A DNA stretch of 64,000 nt from Plantago ovata (lineage: Eukaryota > Streptophyta > Magnoliopsida > Lamiales > Plantaginaceae), in NCBI GenBank assembly GCA_028274465.1, contig CM051456.1, positions 114,567,397-114,631,396 on the forward strand, in the 5' to 3' direction. The number at the start of each line of letters is the position of its first letter. Within the stretch, counting starts at the first letter, position 1. A program made the position numbers and the translations under genes. Under the pieces are notes generated by a model, which made no database searches, was not told the origin of the DNA, and worked only from the letters and a program-made list of their open reading frames with translations. Below, one piece after another: positions 12,561-27,992 of this stretch.

Positions 12561-13709
12561 AGAAAAATGTATTAAATCTTCATGGTATTAAACTCTATTG
12601 CGGGTAAGAAAGAAGCCAATCACGCACCATAAATTCAAAGGTTTGGTATAGTTACACTATTTCCATCTGTTCAGACCCATCACACTCATCGGACTCTGAG
12701 CATTTCTAATTATTTTATTAGCCATTAGACTATATCATATTTTAACACTCCACCTGTTGAGATCCACATTTTATTTTATTTTTCTCATTTCTTTTTAACT
12801 ACAGTTTTCGTTTCTCATTTCTTTTTAACTCACTATTGTTTTCTTATTTCTTTAAACTTCATACTATTTTAAATCTCGTTACATAGTTTATATAACTTGA
12901 AATATTTTATTTTTACTAATTGGTGAAAAAAATACAATACTTGATAATAATATAAATTACAATACTTGAAATATAAAATTATAGTACATTAAATCCACAT
13001 AGTACAAAATGAGAAGAAGATAAAATAAAATACAAAAGTAGATAAAAGGGAAAAAAAATTAAAACATATTAATTTTTTTTAACAAACTCTATCTGACCAG
13101 GTTGATACTATCAGACCGGTTTGATCATACCGCTCCATCAGACTCTCATTGGAGGCTGATAGGGTCTGATTAGACGTATGATCAAACTCTATCAAACCCC
13201 CAATGGAGATGGTCTTAGCGTTGTGTTGTATGGATTGGTTTATTTTCAAGTTGTTTTTCTATTTTTAAGTATTTTATTTTACTATTTTCAAGTACTTGTT
13301 TGTACTTCTCTACAATTGTTTAACATTTTGAAGGGAAAAATAAGAATATGTTGAGTGTAGAGTACTTATAACTTAGTATAAGTTCTTGAAATCTCTGCCT
13401 TGCTTGGTCAATTGCTGCATATACAGTATATTGCTTATACCACACTACAGTACTCTCTTAACTTAATTAAGCCATCAGATTCAACATTGTAATGCTACAA
13501 TGTCATTAAGATACACCTCGAGTAAATAATGAGACGTCCAGTTTACAAGAAGCTAACGAAATTATATTCCTTCAGACAACTCGATCTGTTTACAGAAAGC
13601 ACATACTAGAGTAAAAGTAGTACTCACAAATGTAAGACAAGTTTCACCAATATTAAACATCACAAAATGTATCAATGTACGTAGCCAAATAAGAAAGATG
13701 TATAAATGT
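12561..13709. other. Intergenic region downstream of the CAD gene
   Basis: AT-rich sequence. A short inverted repeat lies near 13088-13205 (TCTGACCAG/GGTCTGATTAGA, with GATCAAACTCTATC words), possibly a decayed small DNA element. No gene was seen. Confidence 0.35.
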
Positions 13710-18043
<4,334 letters not shown>

Positions 18044-18174
18044 ATGCTTTTGCACACACTAAAACACCACTGAAGGTGTATTTTGTTCTCAAGTGTACAA
18101 GAAGGACTAGTGATTAGATTGGTGAAAGAGATGAGAGAGACCAATGGTGGATTGGCTAAGACAGTGCATTGGCC

Positions 18175-18186
18175 ATTTATATATAG
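18175..18186 (-). promoter_or_regulatory. Probable TATA box of the CAD gene
   Basis: The minus strand reads GCTATATATAAATGG about 130 bases upstream of the CAD ATG at 18043, a normal distance for a plant TATA box plus 5' leader. Confidence 0.6.
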
Positions 18187-18187
18187 C

Positions 18188-18888
18188 ACTAAATAAATGT
18201 AAATGGTGCGGTACTGAGAAAAGAAAAGTATAGCATTCTTAATTTAATGTGGGTCAGGTAATATTATGAAAGAAAGAATATTAATGATTTTATTTTATGT
18301 TTCTTGCTAGAGTTGGTGGATCCAGAATTAATTTTCCTAGAAATTTTAATGGCTGACTTTATAGTTAACACAATCATTCTAGTCTAGTCCTACCCCTCAA
18401 CTGTCTTTGGCACGGGATGTATCCAAGTAATTCTGGTAACAGTTGGGCGAAAAAACAGAAATGGATTTTAATAGTAGGTACATAGCATATAATTTCTCTG
18501 CAAATTCGGATGTAAAATCATACGAACTTTCCCTATTGTGAACGTCAATTGTCATTTGTGAAAGGGCGTGAATTGGGAGCTACCTAGAATTAATCTTAAC
18601 TCTCTGTTTGCTGTGGTTTCTTTGTTATAGGGTTGAACAGGTACATGTTGGTGGTTATACATTGGCCTAAAACCATCTTGCTGGACAGTAACGCCCTTTA
18701 AGGAGTTAGCGGCTACTTTATGGATTAATTGGTCCATCTGTGGAGGGTCAATGGTGTTGACAAGCCAGGGGTTAACTTGTTTGCTCTTTTGTTGACAGGC
18801 TTTGTTGTTGTTGGTGTTGTGTGGCCTCGTTCACAACTATCTTTGACTAGGCCTTAAATTGCTTGCCACTTGGTGGTTCTCGACTGTG
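18188..18888. other. Intergenic region upstream of CAD
   Basis: Holds upstream CAD promoter sequence. A short minus-strand frame at 18552-18737 could be a retroelement scrap but has no motif I recognise. Nothing else was identified. Confidence 0.35.
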
Positions 18889-18889
18889 T

Positions 18890-19215
18890 GATAAGGAATA
18901 GACTATATTTTCATAATAAATTAATAACTGAGAAACCTTGGTGGTTAATGGAATATAGGTAATTTATTTTAAATTACTTGTTATACTTTCGATTACCGAC
19001 ATAGGGTGGAGGAGCGTGGTCCTAGATAGTTGGTGACCTCCGAACCTAGAGCAAGGAATAGACTATAGGGAAATTATTTTAAACTACTATTGCTCTTTGC
19101 TTCGCCGGTTTTGGTCTTCGTTTGTAAGGCGATGAATAGACTATACTTTTCATACCGGTCAGAAAACCGACATTTATTGAAAATATAGGGAATCTATTTT
19201 AAACTAGTTGCCTTA
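18890..19215 (+). repeat. Three degenerate repeats
   Basis: The phrase (G/A)(A/T)GAATAGACTATA... followed by TATAGG(G)AA.(C)TATTTTAAA.TA occurs three times, starting at about 18893, 19055 and 19132, with spacers of different length. The units are diverged and non-coding and lie immediately before a LINE-like 3' tail. They may be internal repeats of a retroelement untranslated region. Confidence 0.55.
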
Positions 19216-19239
19216 TACTCGAATGAGAACCCTAGCTTG

Positions 19240-19550
19240 GCTATGGTAACGTTTTCTATCCTCCTTTCCACCTCTACTCAACGTCTCCTTGGTGGCCATT
19301 TGCTGTTGTGACTTCTAAAGTGGCAAGTTGGAAGCTGGTCTACTCTCCTCTCCTCTGCTTCTCTAGATTAGCGCTCCCTTGGCTCCAGCTTTCTTAGTCT
19401 GCTGGCAAACGCTTGAGTTACTGTTTTTCCTTTGGCCTCCTTGTACTCGTTTTGTTTGTCTATACTACTTTATTGAGCATTTCTTATACTTCTAGTGTTA
19501 TATATAAAAAAAAAATATTTGACCGTTTCAAAAAAAAATAAAAAATACAT
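19240..19550 (+). mobile_element. LINE-like 3' tail
   Basis: Non-coding pyrimidine-rich sequence ends in ATATTTGACCGTTTC followed by an A-rich run. This matches the end of the LINE remnant at 11925-12560 (ATTTTAACCGGTTC plus A run). It is probably another 5'-truncated copy of a related LINE; no duplication of the target was found. Confidence 0.4.
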
Positions 19551-19647
19551 GTACTGAACATGAATGCAATCTCGTGGACAGAGGAAATTAAGCCATAATA
19601 AGGGCATAAAAACTAAATGTATGACGTACATCTTTGTCCCATACAAG

Positions 19648-19925
19648 TTTTTTTTAAACGGATAGAATTATTATTCAATGATCCCGGACATAATAAATAT
19701 TCATGATAATACAACCAATACCGAGTACAATATCCAAACCGGAAAGAGACTACAAAACCACAACCTTCGTGACACAACCTAACAAGGCACAAGTATAAAC
19801 ATCACCTGACACCCTTGCTACCAAAACCAAAGAAAGCAGCCTAGCTAACCAACACCATCTCCAAACCAAGCTACAGTTAAACAAGTGAAGCCAAAGGAAG
19901 CCAACAAAATAGACATCCAGGGCAC
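19648..19925 (-). mobile_element. LINE-like 3' tail inserted in the tRNA-Ala array
   Basis: On the minus strand this reads as a LINE-type 3' end: TATTGTACTCGGTATTGG, then TTGAATAATAATTCTATCCG and an A run. The sequence on its left (ATCTTTGTCCCATACAAG) and on its right (AAGGAGTTTGAAGCAACTTT) are both pieces of the tRNA-Ala repeat unit that follows, so it appears to interrupt an outer unit of that array. Confidence 0.5.
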
Positions 19926-20076
19926 ACCCAAGAAGGAGTTTGAAGCAACTTTTAGTGTTTATACAAGTCTCAGACAAGTAGGGAATTTGAAACCACTTTT
20001 AGTGTTTTACGACAAAGCAGGAGTTTATTTAATTAGTGGAAATCCAAAAAGAAAATTGACAAAATAAAAAATAAAT

Positions 20077-20149
20077 TGGAGGTGCGGGGAATCGAACCCC
20101 GTGCCTCTCGCATGCAAAGCGAGCGCTCTACCATATGAGCTACACCCCC
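20077..20149 (-). tRNA. tRNA-Ala (anticodon TGC)
   Basis: The minus strand starts GGGGGTGTAGCTCATATGGT, has an anticodon arm CTCGC-TTTGCAT-GCGAG with anticodon TGC, a T arm CGGGG-TTCGATT-CCCCG, and ends GCACCTCCA. All stems pair and both internal promoter boxes are intact, so it should be transcribed by RNA polymerase III. It is the best-preserved member of the array. Confidence 0.95.
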
Positions 20150-20327
20150 AGTGCCTCTTGCATGTGAAGCTAGTGCTCCACAATTTGAACTACAAATCCA
20201 ACATATGTATGTATGACATCTTTGTTCTAGAAAAGTAGGGAGTTTGAAGTAACATTTAACTTTTAGGGTAAAGAGGGAGTTTGTTTAATGAAAATCCAAC
20301 AATAAAGTTAACAAATTTTTTTTGCAC

Positions 20328-20400
20328 TGGAAGTGCGGAGAATTAAACCCCATGCCTCTCCCATGCGAAGCGAGCGCTCTACTATATGACCTAAACCCCA
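20328..20400 (-). pseudogene. tRNA-Ala-like copy, anticodon CGC, degraded
   Basis: Second full-length member of the array. The anticodon loop reads TTCGCAT, i.e. anticodon CGC, still alanine. There are mismatches in the acceptor stem (first base T), a G-G mismatch in the anticodon stem, and changes in the T arm (TTTAATTC in place of TTCGATTC), so function is unlikely. Confidence 0.75.
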
Positions 20401-20565
20401 TTGTCTCTTCCATGTGAAGCAAGTGCTCCAACATATGTATGTATGTATCATATCTTGTCCTAGACAAGTAAAATATTTGAAGCAACATTTAGCCATTATT
20501 GTTTTAGGGCAGAGAGGGAATTTGTTTAATGGAAATTTAAAAAGAAATTGACAAAAAAGTTGCAT

Positions 20566-20638
20566 TGGAGGTGCGGGGAATTGAAACCCGTGCCTCTCAC
20601 ATGCGAAGCGAGCGCTCTACCATATGAGCTACACCCCC
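20566..20638 (-). tRNA. tRNA-Ala-like gene, anticodon CGC
   Basis: Third member of the array. The acceptor stem (GGGGGTG/CACCTCC) and D arm are like the first copy; the anticodon loop TTCGCAT gives CGC (Ala), and the anticodon stem has one G-T wobble. The T arm is altered (GGGTTTCAATTCC), losing a stem pair and weakening the B box. It may be a marginally functional gene or a recent pseudogene. Confidence 0.6.
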
Positions 20639-20805
20639 AATGCCTTTTGTATGTGAACCGGTCAGTCTACAATTAATATGAGCTATCCCAAGATACGTAT
20701 GACATTTTTGTCCTAGACAAGTAGAGCAGTTGAAGCAATTTTTTTCCATTATTGTTTTGGGGTAAAAAGAGAGTTTATTTAATGAAAATCCAAAAATGAA
20801 ATTGA

Positions 20806-20844
<39 letters not shown>

Positions 20845-20848
20845 GCAT

Positions 20849-20921
20849 TGGAGATGCGGGGAATTAAACACCATGCCTCTCACATGTGGAGCGAGCGCTC
20901 TACCATATGAGCTACACCCCA
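20849..20921 (-). pseudogene. tRNA-like copy, anticodon CAC, degraded
   Basis: Fourth member. The anticodon loop reads TCCACAT, so the formal anticodon is CAC (valine), in an otherwise alanine tRNA body. The T arm is broken (TGGTGTTTAATTCC) and the acceptor stem has lost a pair. It is most likely a pseudogene. Confidence 0.7.
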
Positions 20922-21110
20922 ATATACATCTTGCATGTGAAGCGAGCACTTGACAATATGTGCTACAACCCCAATACATATGTACTACGCATGACATCTT
21001 TGCTCCATACAAGTTGGGAATTTGAAGCAACTTTTAAATGTTATTATTATAGGGTAAAGAGGAAGTTTATTTAATGGAAGTCCCAGAGAAAATTGACCAA
21101 AAAAATTGCA

Positions 21111-21163
21111 TTGGGGAGGTGCGGGGAATTGAACCCCATGCCTCTCGCATGCGAGCTACACCC
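21111..21163 (-). pseudogene. tRNA-Ala fragment with internal deletion
   Basis: Fifth member. The acceptor and T-arm parts remain (GGGGAGGTGCGGGGAATTG on the plus strand), but about 20 bases covering the D arm and half of the anticodon arm are deleted. Confidence 0.7.
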
Positions 21164-21288
21164 TGAGTGTATCTTCCATGTGAAGCAAGCACACTTCCTT
21201 TTGAGCTACACCTGACTATATTGATTAATTGTTGTGCAGGCCGTTGTAGTAATAAAGATATATAAGAGAAACAAACATTTGTTGCTCA

Positions 21289-21589
21289 TAGGGGCGGAGG
21301 TATCAAGGGGCAGGGTAGTACCAAAAAAAAAAAAAAAAAGTTTTTAGTACTAATTTTTATTACTTTTTCAATATTTTTTTGTCTATTTTTAATGCTAGTT
21401 TTGATATTGCACTACTTTATATTTCAAAATTTCAATTCACTAAAGTTTTATTGTGTCATTAAAGTAGTCATTTTCTTCTAATTTTTACCTTAAAATAAAA
21501 AAAAATGTTATTAATATAAATTAATATAAATATTTTAGAGCTTTCAATCTTACCGCACTACGTAACTTACAATCCTGGCTCCGCCCCTG
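21289..21589. mobile_element. hAT-type MITE, 301 bp
   Basis: Begins TAGGGGCGGAGG and ends GGCTCCGCCCCTG, an inverted pair (GGGGCGGAG/CTCCGCCCC). It is flanked by a perfect 8-base duplication GTTGCTCA at 21281-21288 and 21590-21597. The internal sequence is AT-rich and non-coding. The terminal words are shared with the element at 30335-30905, but the interiors are not obviously alike. Confidence 0.88.
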
Positions 21590-21670
21590 GTTGCTCACCC
21601 CTATTAGCAACACAATAGCAAAAAGTAGGTATTATAAAAGCTAAAGTCATGATAAAGAGCTACACTCTGA

Positions 21671-21800
21671 GAAGGGCATGTCGGAGGTCGTAAAGCTTAT
21701 TGGGCAATCGAGAAGGGCATGTGGGAGGCCGAAAAGCCCATCAGGCAACTGACAAGGGCATGTCGTAGGCGAAAAGCCCATTGGACAACTGAGAGGGGCA
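21671..21800 (+). repeat. About 41-bp tandem repeat, 3.3 copies
   Basis: Units begin GA(G/C)A(A/G)GGGCATGTCG, continue (G)AGGCCGAAAAGCCCAT and end GGCAACT; four starts are seen at about 21671, 21712, 21752 and 21791. Open frames on both strands across it are an effect of the repeat. Confidence 0.75.
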
Positions 21801-23147
21801 TGACGGTGAGCGGAGCGGGGCGGTGGTGGTGTGATATGGGGCTGTGGTGGGTTCTATTGATTTTGGTGATGAGAGAGCAGATAGAGAAAATAAATTGTGA
21901 CATGGAGAGAAGGTTGGAGACGAATGGTTGTTTACTAGTGGTAGGCTGGGATAGGATGTCAACGTGCTTAGCCTAGTCTTTGTCCCCATTGGACTGGATT
22001 AAAAGCCATTCGAATCCGAGATCCTACCCAATCTGAATCTGAAGTTTTACCCGGGTGTTTTTTGGTCAAACATCCGAAGTCATCTGAAACAAGCTCATTC
22101 TCCCGATCGAAATCACCCGATCCGAACAATCCGATCCACCTATTTGCCACGTCTAATTATCAGCATGCAACAAATACATGTCGGTGCTACTAAATTGTGT
22201 TATGTGATAATGGACTGGAGACAATGGCGAATTGTGGAGTGATTTTCACCGGGGGAGTAGCGTACTTAATTTACCATAATATAACAATTTTTAATATAAA
22301 ATAAAAAATAATTAATAAATAATAAATTTTTCAATATTTAGGGTGGTCAATAATATAAATTGTAATTTTTAGAGGGATCAAAATACAAAATTTAATTACT
22401 TTTTTTTAAAGAGAATACAAATTTCAGGGAGTCTAGTGGGGTCACTAGAGTGGACCCAGAGGATCCGCCGATGACTGGGTAACTACTGACCCATGACTAT
22501 ACACCTTATTGTCCTAAATAAGGTGGGAGGGAGTATGCTAATAATGAATTCTAATGAATTCTGATGTTTGTTTTAATGACTTTTTTTTTAAATTTCCTTT
22601 CGACCTCTCATTTTTCCCAAGTCCTAACAATATCGAAAAAATAATTTATAAAATTATATTATAAAAATATAATATATATATAATTTTATAATATAAATTT
22701 ATTAATTAACTTTTAGTATAATTTTTAAGATTTATTAAAGTTCATATTAAATTAAAAAATATCAATAAAATAAATGTGAAAGGTACAAGTACATCTGTTC
22801 AAAAGCCCAGTCCAAAAGAAAAGGAAAAAGTAAATATTTCACAAATCTATTTTTGTTGTGAAGCCCAATCTAAATTGGGCTAAAGAAACGGAAATTGTGA
22901 AAAGACTAGAAGGGTTAGGAAAATAGGGAAGTCACCTCACATACACCGAAGCCACCGTTGTTCACACTCACCTCACACCTACAGAATCTAGAGAGAGAGA
23001 AAAGTATAGAGAAGACGAAGAGAAGAATATAATTGTTTGATCCTGGGATTAGTATCGCCGCCGATCACCTAAATAAATTTTAATCTCAATCCCTCCCCAC
23101 AACCTCAGAAATAAATTAATCTATCATTTGGGTTTTTTAACCCTAGG
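21801..23147. other. Intergenic region and LARP1 promoter/5' leader
   Basis: Minus-strand text at 21980-22150 is rich in GATCCGA/TCGGAT words, as in a decayed repeat. The rest is AT-rich. The last 150 bases before the LARP1 start contain an AGAGAGAGA leader element typical of plant 5' UTRs. Confidence 0.4.
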
Positions 23148-25869
23148 ATGGTAGCCACCACCACTGACACCGCCAACGGAATCAACAGCCCTCGTAGCCC
23201 TCCTCCTCAACGTCAAAATCTGCAATGGGCCTCCATAGTTCGAGGAGGTAGGGTTGAACCTTCCTCTACCTCTCCTCCACCCCCAACAACCGCCGCCCTT
23301 GTATCTCCGCCGCCCGAGCCTACTCGTGAAAATCCACCACCTATACCTATCACCGAGGAAAATCCGCCTCCGGTTCCTGTTCCTGTAATGGAAGAAACAA
23401 CTCCAGAGAATGGTGGTGGTCAACAACCTAGACCGGTTTGGAATACTACTCCCTCATCAAATGGTGTTGTGCAGGCCGGCCCGATTATGGGCGGCGCTGT
23501 CACATGGCCTGCTCTTTCGGAATCCACCCGTCCGGTTCCGAGATCGTGGCCGGAGACTACCCGTCCCGCTGGAGATGGATCAGTTTCAACCTCTCAGGTT
23601 CATTATCGGAACTCTGGTTTTGTTTTAATTCATATGATTAGGGTTTACATTGTTATTATCTATATATATTTGTGATTTGTTAGGGTTTAGCTACTTTAGT
23701 TGTGGTTAATTTGTTTCCTAAAGTGTCTGAAATATTAACATGTATTTTACTCAACTGACTTATTACTTGTGCTCATTGTGAAAATTTGGTTAAATGCATT
23801 TAGAAACTGGTATGCTTGTGTTATTATTGTTTTTATTATTATTGAATTCACTGAGTTCATCCCTAATGCTTATTTAGAAACCCAGAATATTTGCATTATT
23901 ATTATTATTATCCAAGTATTGGAGTGTATCCATAATTTGTTTGTTGTCTTTGCTCTCCTAGGCTCCCATAATAGCTCAACCACCGCCTCAGAGAACGAGT
24001 CATACCAATTCCCATCCTCATCCCGCTGCAAATAACACCGGGCCTGCCAGACCTAGGTCGAGGAATCGTGGTGGAGGCAGCTCGTCTGGCAGCGGACCGT
24101 CTCAACATAATAATTTTAATCGACCAGCAGCGCCTGCTCCTGCACCATTGGGGCCGCCTTTTCCTGTTTTTGAGGCACCTTTTCCGATGGTTCCCAATGT
24201 TCCTGATGCCGCCACTGTAAGAGGTCCAAGGGCAGTTGGGAATTCTCAGCCACATCCGGGCAATGAACATTCTCCTCAGCCTCACAGAAATAACTCAAGA
24301 AGGGGTAATTTTGGGCCTCGTCCTCGTGGGGAAGGTCAATACCATAATAATCATAATCAGGGTGGTAGGCGTGACCAAGATCGTAGAGATATTCATTTAA
24401 CTCCTCCGTTTGTACCTCCTCCTGTGGTATTTATACCACAACCTCCAATGCCGCCTCCTGGAACCGGTCCATTTATGCCAGGACCGATGAGAATGTTCCC
24501 AGCCCAAATGGGATATGGTAAGTAATCTGATTAGTATTCTAATTTGGATGTAACACCATTCTAACCTTAACAATTGGATCTTGCAGATATGCCGCCATCT
24601 TTCTATTATCCGGTGCCTCCAGAATCATTTAGGCCTATGGCAGTTAATGTTGTTCCTCCTGTGATCTTTTCTCCTATGAATGAAAGCCCGGTGGCGACTA
24701 CGCTTGTTAAGCAAATTGACTATTATTTCAGGTAAGACTTACTGAACTTATTCTTGTTTATATTTTCTCCACTACTTTTAGAATAACTTACAATGACCTT
24801 GTTTGAATGCTGACAGTGATGATAACTTGGTCAAAGATAAGTTTTTGAGGTCACACATGGATGATAATGGTTGGGTGCCTGTTAGTTTAATAGCTTCGTT
24901 TCCGCGAGTAAGTAGCTACATTTCCTTCTAACTGATCATTCCTGTCTATACGTTCAATCTCTAAAAACTGATATGCTGATCTACTTAAAGTTTAAAGTTT
25001 AAACCCTATTCATTGATTGCACCTAGGATTTCTGTTATGTTTAATGTTGTGCTCTTGTCGCGACATGGTTCTATTTAGATGCTATTTTTTTCGAACTAGG
25101 TTGCTACACTTAGAAATGGAAGAAAATTTCCTTGCCTATATTTAATTGGGAATCAATCTCACATTTTCTGCCCTTTTAGTTTATTGATCGAGTGAGTACA
25201 TCAATGAAATAAGTTCTTAAACGGTCTTATGCACCATAAGTTTGTATTCACAGAAGCTTGCCACATTTTGTATACATACCTGTCTCATCCACTGCACATA
25301 TCTTGTTAATTTACTTTTTTTCCTCATCCAGGTTCAAAGCATGTCTAAAGATATTAACGAGATCTTGGAGGCCATGAGACATGCAACCAATGTGGAATTA
25401 CAGGTTAGTTTGGAGACTGATCTTGGCTGAATTTTTATTTATTTATTTTATGGGGGGGGGGGGGGTTACAGCATTGATATTTATTGATTTATGATTGTTG
25501 AAACGGGACTCTGTTTCCTTCCATTTTGTGTTGTTTTGTTTGAATTGGTTTATAAAACCATCTTAGTATATATTCTTTTACCAACATGTACCTTTTTAAA
25601 TTCTCCTTTTGCAGGGCGACAAGGTTAGAAGGCGTAATGACTGGAGCAGATGGCTTACATCTGGTTCAAATAACGACTCTGGCTCTCGCACACCTGGTGC
25701 AGTGACTGAAAATGTTATGGCAACATCTCTGCAGCAGATCTCTTTGGATGATTCCGAGAATTCCGTGCCTAATGCAAATGGCATCGTGGGTACGTCTCAA
25801 GGGCACACAGAGACTACGGTTGAGTCAATGGCTAATGGAGAGGAGGATGCTTCAGAAGCAGCTCATTAG
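23148..25869 (+). CDS. La-related protein 1 (LARP1B/C type)
   Basis: Six exons (23148-23597, 23962-24517, 24587-24731, 24817-24907, 25332-25403, 25615-25869) join in frame to 522 residues. The N-terminal two thirds is disordered, rich in Pro, Ser and Asn with RGG-like stretches. The La motif spans about residues 366-450 and is split over four exons: TLVKQIDYYFSDDNLVKDKF, then MDDNGWVPVSLIASFPRVQ, INEILEAMRHATNVEL and VRRRNDWSRWL. The short acidic tail suits the plant LARP1B/1C subclass, which lacks the DM15 repeats of LARP1A. LARP1 proteins bind RNA in the cytoplasm and affect mRNA translation or decay; Arabidopsis LARP1C is linked to leaf senescence. In Arabidopsis LARP1C and MCA1 are close neighbours on chromosome 4, and here an MCA gene lies 29 kb away. 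Confidence 0.94.
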
Positions 25870-27992
25870 CTAATGAAATTGATTCTGGTGAAATTTTGCA
25901 TACCTACTCAAGGTTGGTTTTGTTTCCTCAGATGTATCCATTTCATAAACTAAAATGTAACTACAATGGCACATAACACATTGTCACTCTGCCAAAAGTT
26001 GTGTGTGCTATACAACAATAAATATACCGTCTGCATTATTACGTAAGTTGCAAATGCAAAATACACGGTGGTTTGTGCGAGCTCATTATTGTTCTCAAGT
26101 TGATGATATAGCCTGTTACTTCTCTTCACTGACTTGTACAATATTTCAGGAGGCAAATGGCGGACAGATAAAATAATTACTATAGCTTTTCTGAGGGAAA
26201 GGAGAAATCGCGATGATAATACTGGGGCCGACTGATTCATTGCACAGCTGCCCATTGTAACTCCGATATGGACGAATGGTGGTTTTTTTTTTTTTTTTAC
26301 TAATCGTTTGGTACTTGATTTCTCGGATGAATTCAGGAGAAACTTTTTATGGTGAATTTTTCGTCACTGAACGAGGGCATTGATTGTGTGGCCAGGACGA
26401 GAGTGAACTTAGTCGGGTACTGTATTAGTACAGTTCCAAACCCTCTTCATTACCCTTATGATATGCCCACTATTTTTGAATATTTTTTTATTTGTTTTTT
26501 ATGCTTTCATTTTATGGGCATATCTATAATGCACCTGATTTTGAATTTTACTAGTGTAATATATTGGTTGGTCATGGAATGTGCATGGAAATTTGGGGAT
26601 TCGTTATCTCCTGTGCACCTTCATCTCACTGCCAGATACAACCTGGAAAAGGTTAGTCATTCATATTCCAGTCTAAGAGCCACAATTTGATGGGGCTGGA
26701 AATGACTTGACTCAGGCAAACATTTGATTGTTCTTGATGTGGCCATTGTACTGGACTTCATCCCCGTATCTTCGATGAGATGTTGGTCTAGTTTTAATGT
26801 GTTATAGTTTTACTTTTGTTTCCGCATTCTCTATCTTCCATCCATTTGGCTAACCTAGTGTATCCATATGTTTTGCTTTTAGAAAAATCTTTCTCCGGCC
26901 ATCCGCTGGCTTGTGCCATTATCGTGATGTATCGTTTAGAATGCATTTTGGGTCTTCCGTTTTCAATTCGTTTTTGGCTTTTTGCTGATTGAAGCATGTT
27001 TTGAAGCTTCCTGGTCGGTGGATTTGAAAACTATTGAATGAGACCGTTCTTCTGGAACTTCACCTTCTCAGAACTTGTCAATGAACCAGAAATTAAAATG
27101 CAGTTTAGTAATGGTTTAAAGTTTAAACAATGCACAATTTTTCTGCCAACTGTGCCAGAAAGTCACTAGAGGTGTCTCATGTTTATAAATTATAAGCAAT
27201 AATATTTTGTTTCTCTTTGTAGTTCCCTAACAAATTGAAATATCCAAACATTGGAGTTATAAAATTGAAGCTAACATAACCTGTTTTGTGCACATTAGGT
27301 AACGCTAGTCAATCCGTGTGAGCTTCAATTACTAGACTAAAGAGTCAATTACTATTATACATAAAGTGAATGAATGTGACATCATTTACTTCCACAACGA
27401 AATTGTTGACTTTTAATAGCAATGAATTTATCAGCAGACAAGTTTGAGTACTGGAATTGAATTCATTTCATTATTATTCCAAGGGTACTTTCGATTGAAT
27501 TGCATGAATTGTTCAAAATAATTAAAAGCAATTCCTTTTCCTAAAACTTTATCAGTAACTACTCTTGCGGTAAAAAAACTACTCTTGCGGTAATCTGCTA
27601 CTACTAGTACTAAAATCTGATGATATCAAAATATATTTAGAAAATTCAGAAATGCTGAGGCGGTTAAGTCTAGTCAAATGGTTGGAATCTAGATCACCTT
27701 AAAAGCTTATCCTCAGATTTTTTTGCGTTGCAAGCACGCTCTCTCACGCTTTTAGACGTCCAAGTCGTTCCGATCTTGTATTTTGAGTTTCGCTACAATT
27801 TACAATTCACACTATGAGATCGATAACTTAATTGCTATCTTTCGCGATAAATTTCAAAATCAATACAAGTACATACTATTGAGTAAGATATTTATATTTA
27901 TGCTATATTGTGTGTTATTTAAGTTTTATAATACACGAATTAAATAATTACTTTATAAACTATATTCATAAGAAAATTAATAAAATTGCCCA
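25870..27992. other. LARP1 3' UTR and intergenic sequence
   Basis: The first several hundred bases are presumably LARP1 3' UTR. A 12-base G run at 25453-25465 lies in the last LARP1 intron rather than here. Short frames at 26349-26690 and 26794-26997 show no recognisable domain. Two copies of ACTACTCTTGCGGTAA are adjacent at 27555-27592. Confidence 0.4.

Larger units (their letters stand above)
19926..21215 (-). repeat. Tandem tRNA-Ala repeat array
   Basis: A repeat unit of about 240-285 bases recurs. Each unit has a minus-strand tRNA-Ala-like gene (at 20077, 20328, 20566, 20849 and 21111), next to it a diverged partial tRNA-like copy lacking the 3' T-arm portion (for example 20150-20200, 20639-20690, 20922-20972, 21164-21213), and an AT-rich spacer with the words GACATCTTTGT, ACAAGTAGGGA, TTTGAAGCAAC, GGAGTTTGTTTAAT and GAAATTGACAAA. 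Only the first tRNA looks fully functional; decay increases towards the right end. An A run of about 33 bases interrupts the spacer before the fourth tRNA. Confidence 0.85.

Noticed and set aside
18552-18737. Minus-strand frame, possibly retroelement ORF1
   Set aside because: No zinc knuckle or other motif visible; too short to call.
19926-21215. CRISPR-like spaced repeats
   Set aside because: The repeats are tRNA-derived, in a eukaryotic genome, with long related spacers.
21968-22150. Minus-strand frame with GSGDFDREN and SDSDWVGS
   Set aside because: It is produced by GATCCGA/TCGGAT repeat words, not by a conserved protein.
22220-22480. Possible TIR element between GGCGAATTGTGG and GGATCCGCC
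   Set aside because: The ends match poorly and no target duplication was found.
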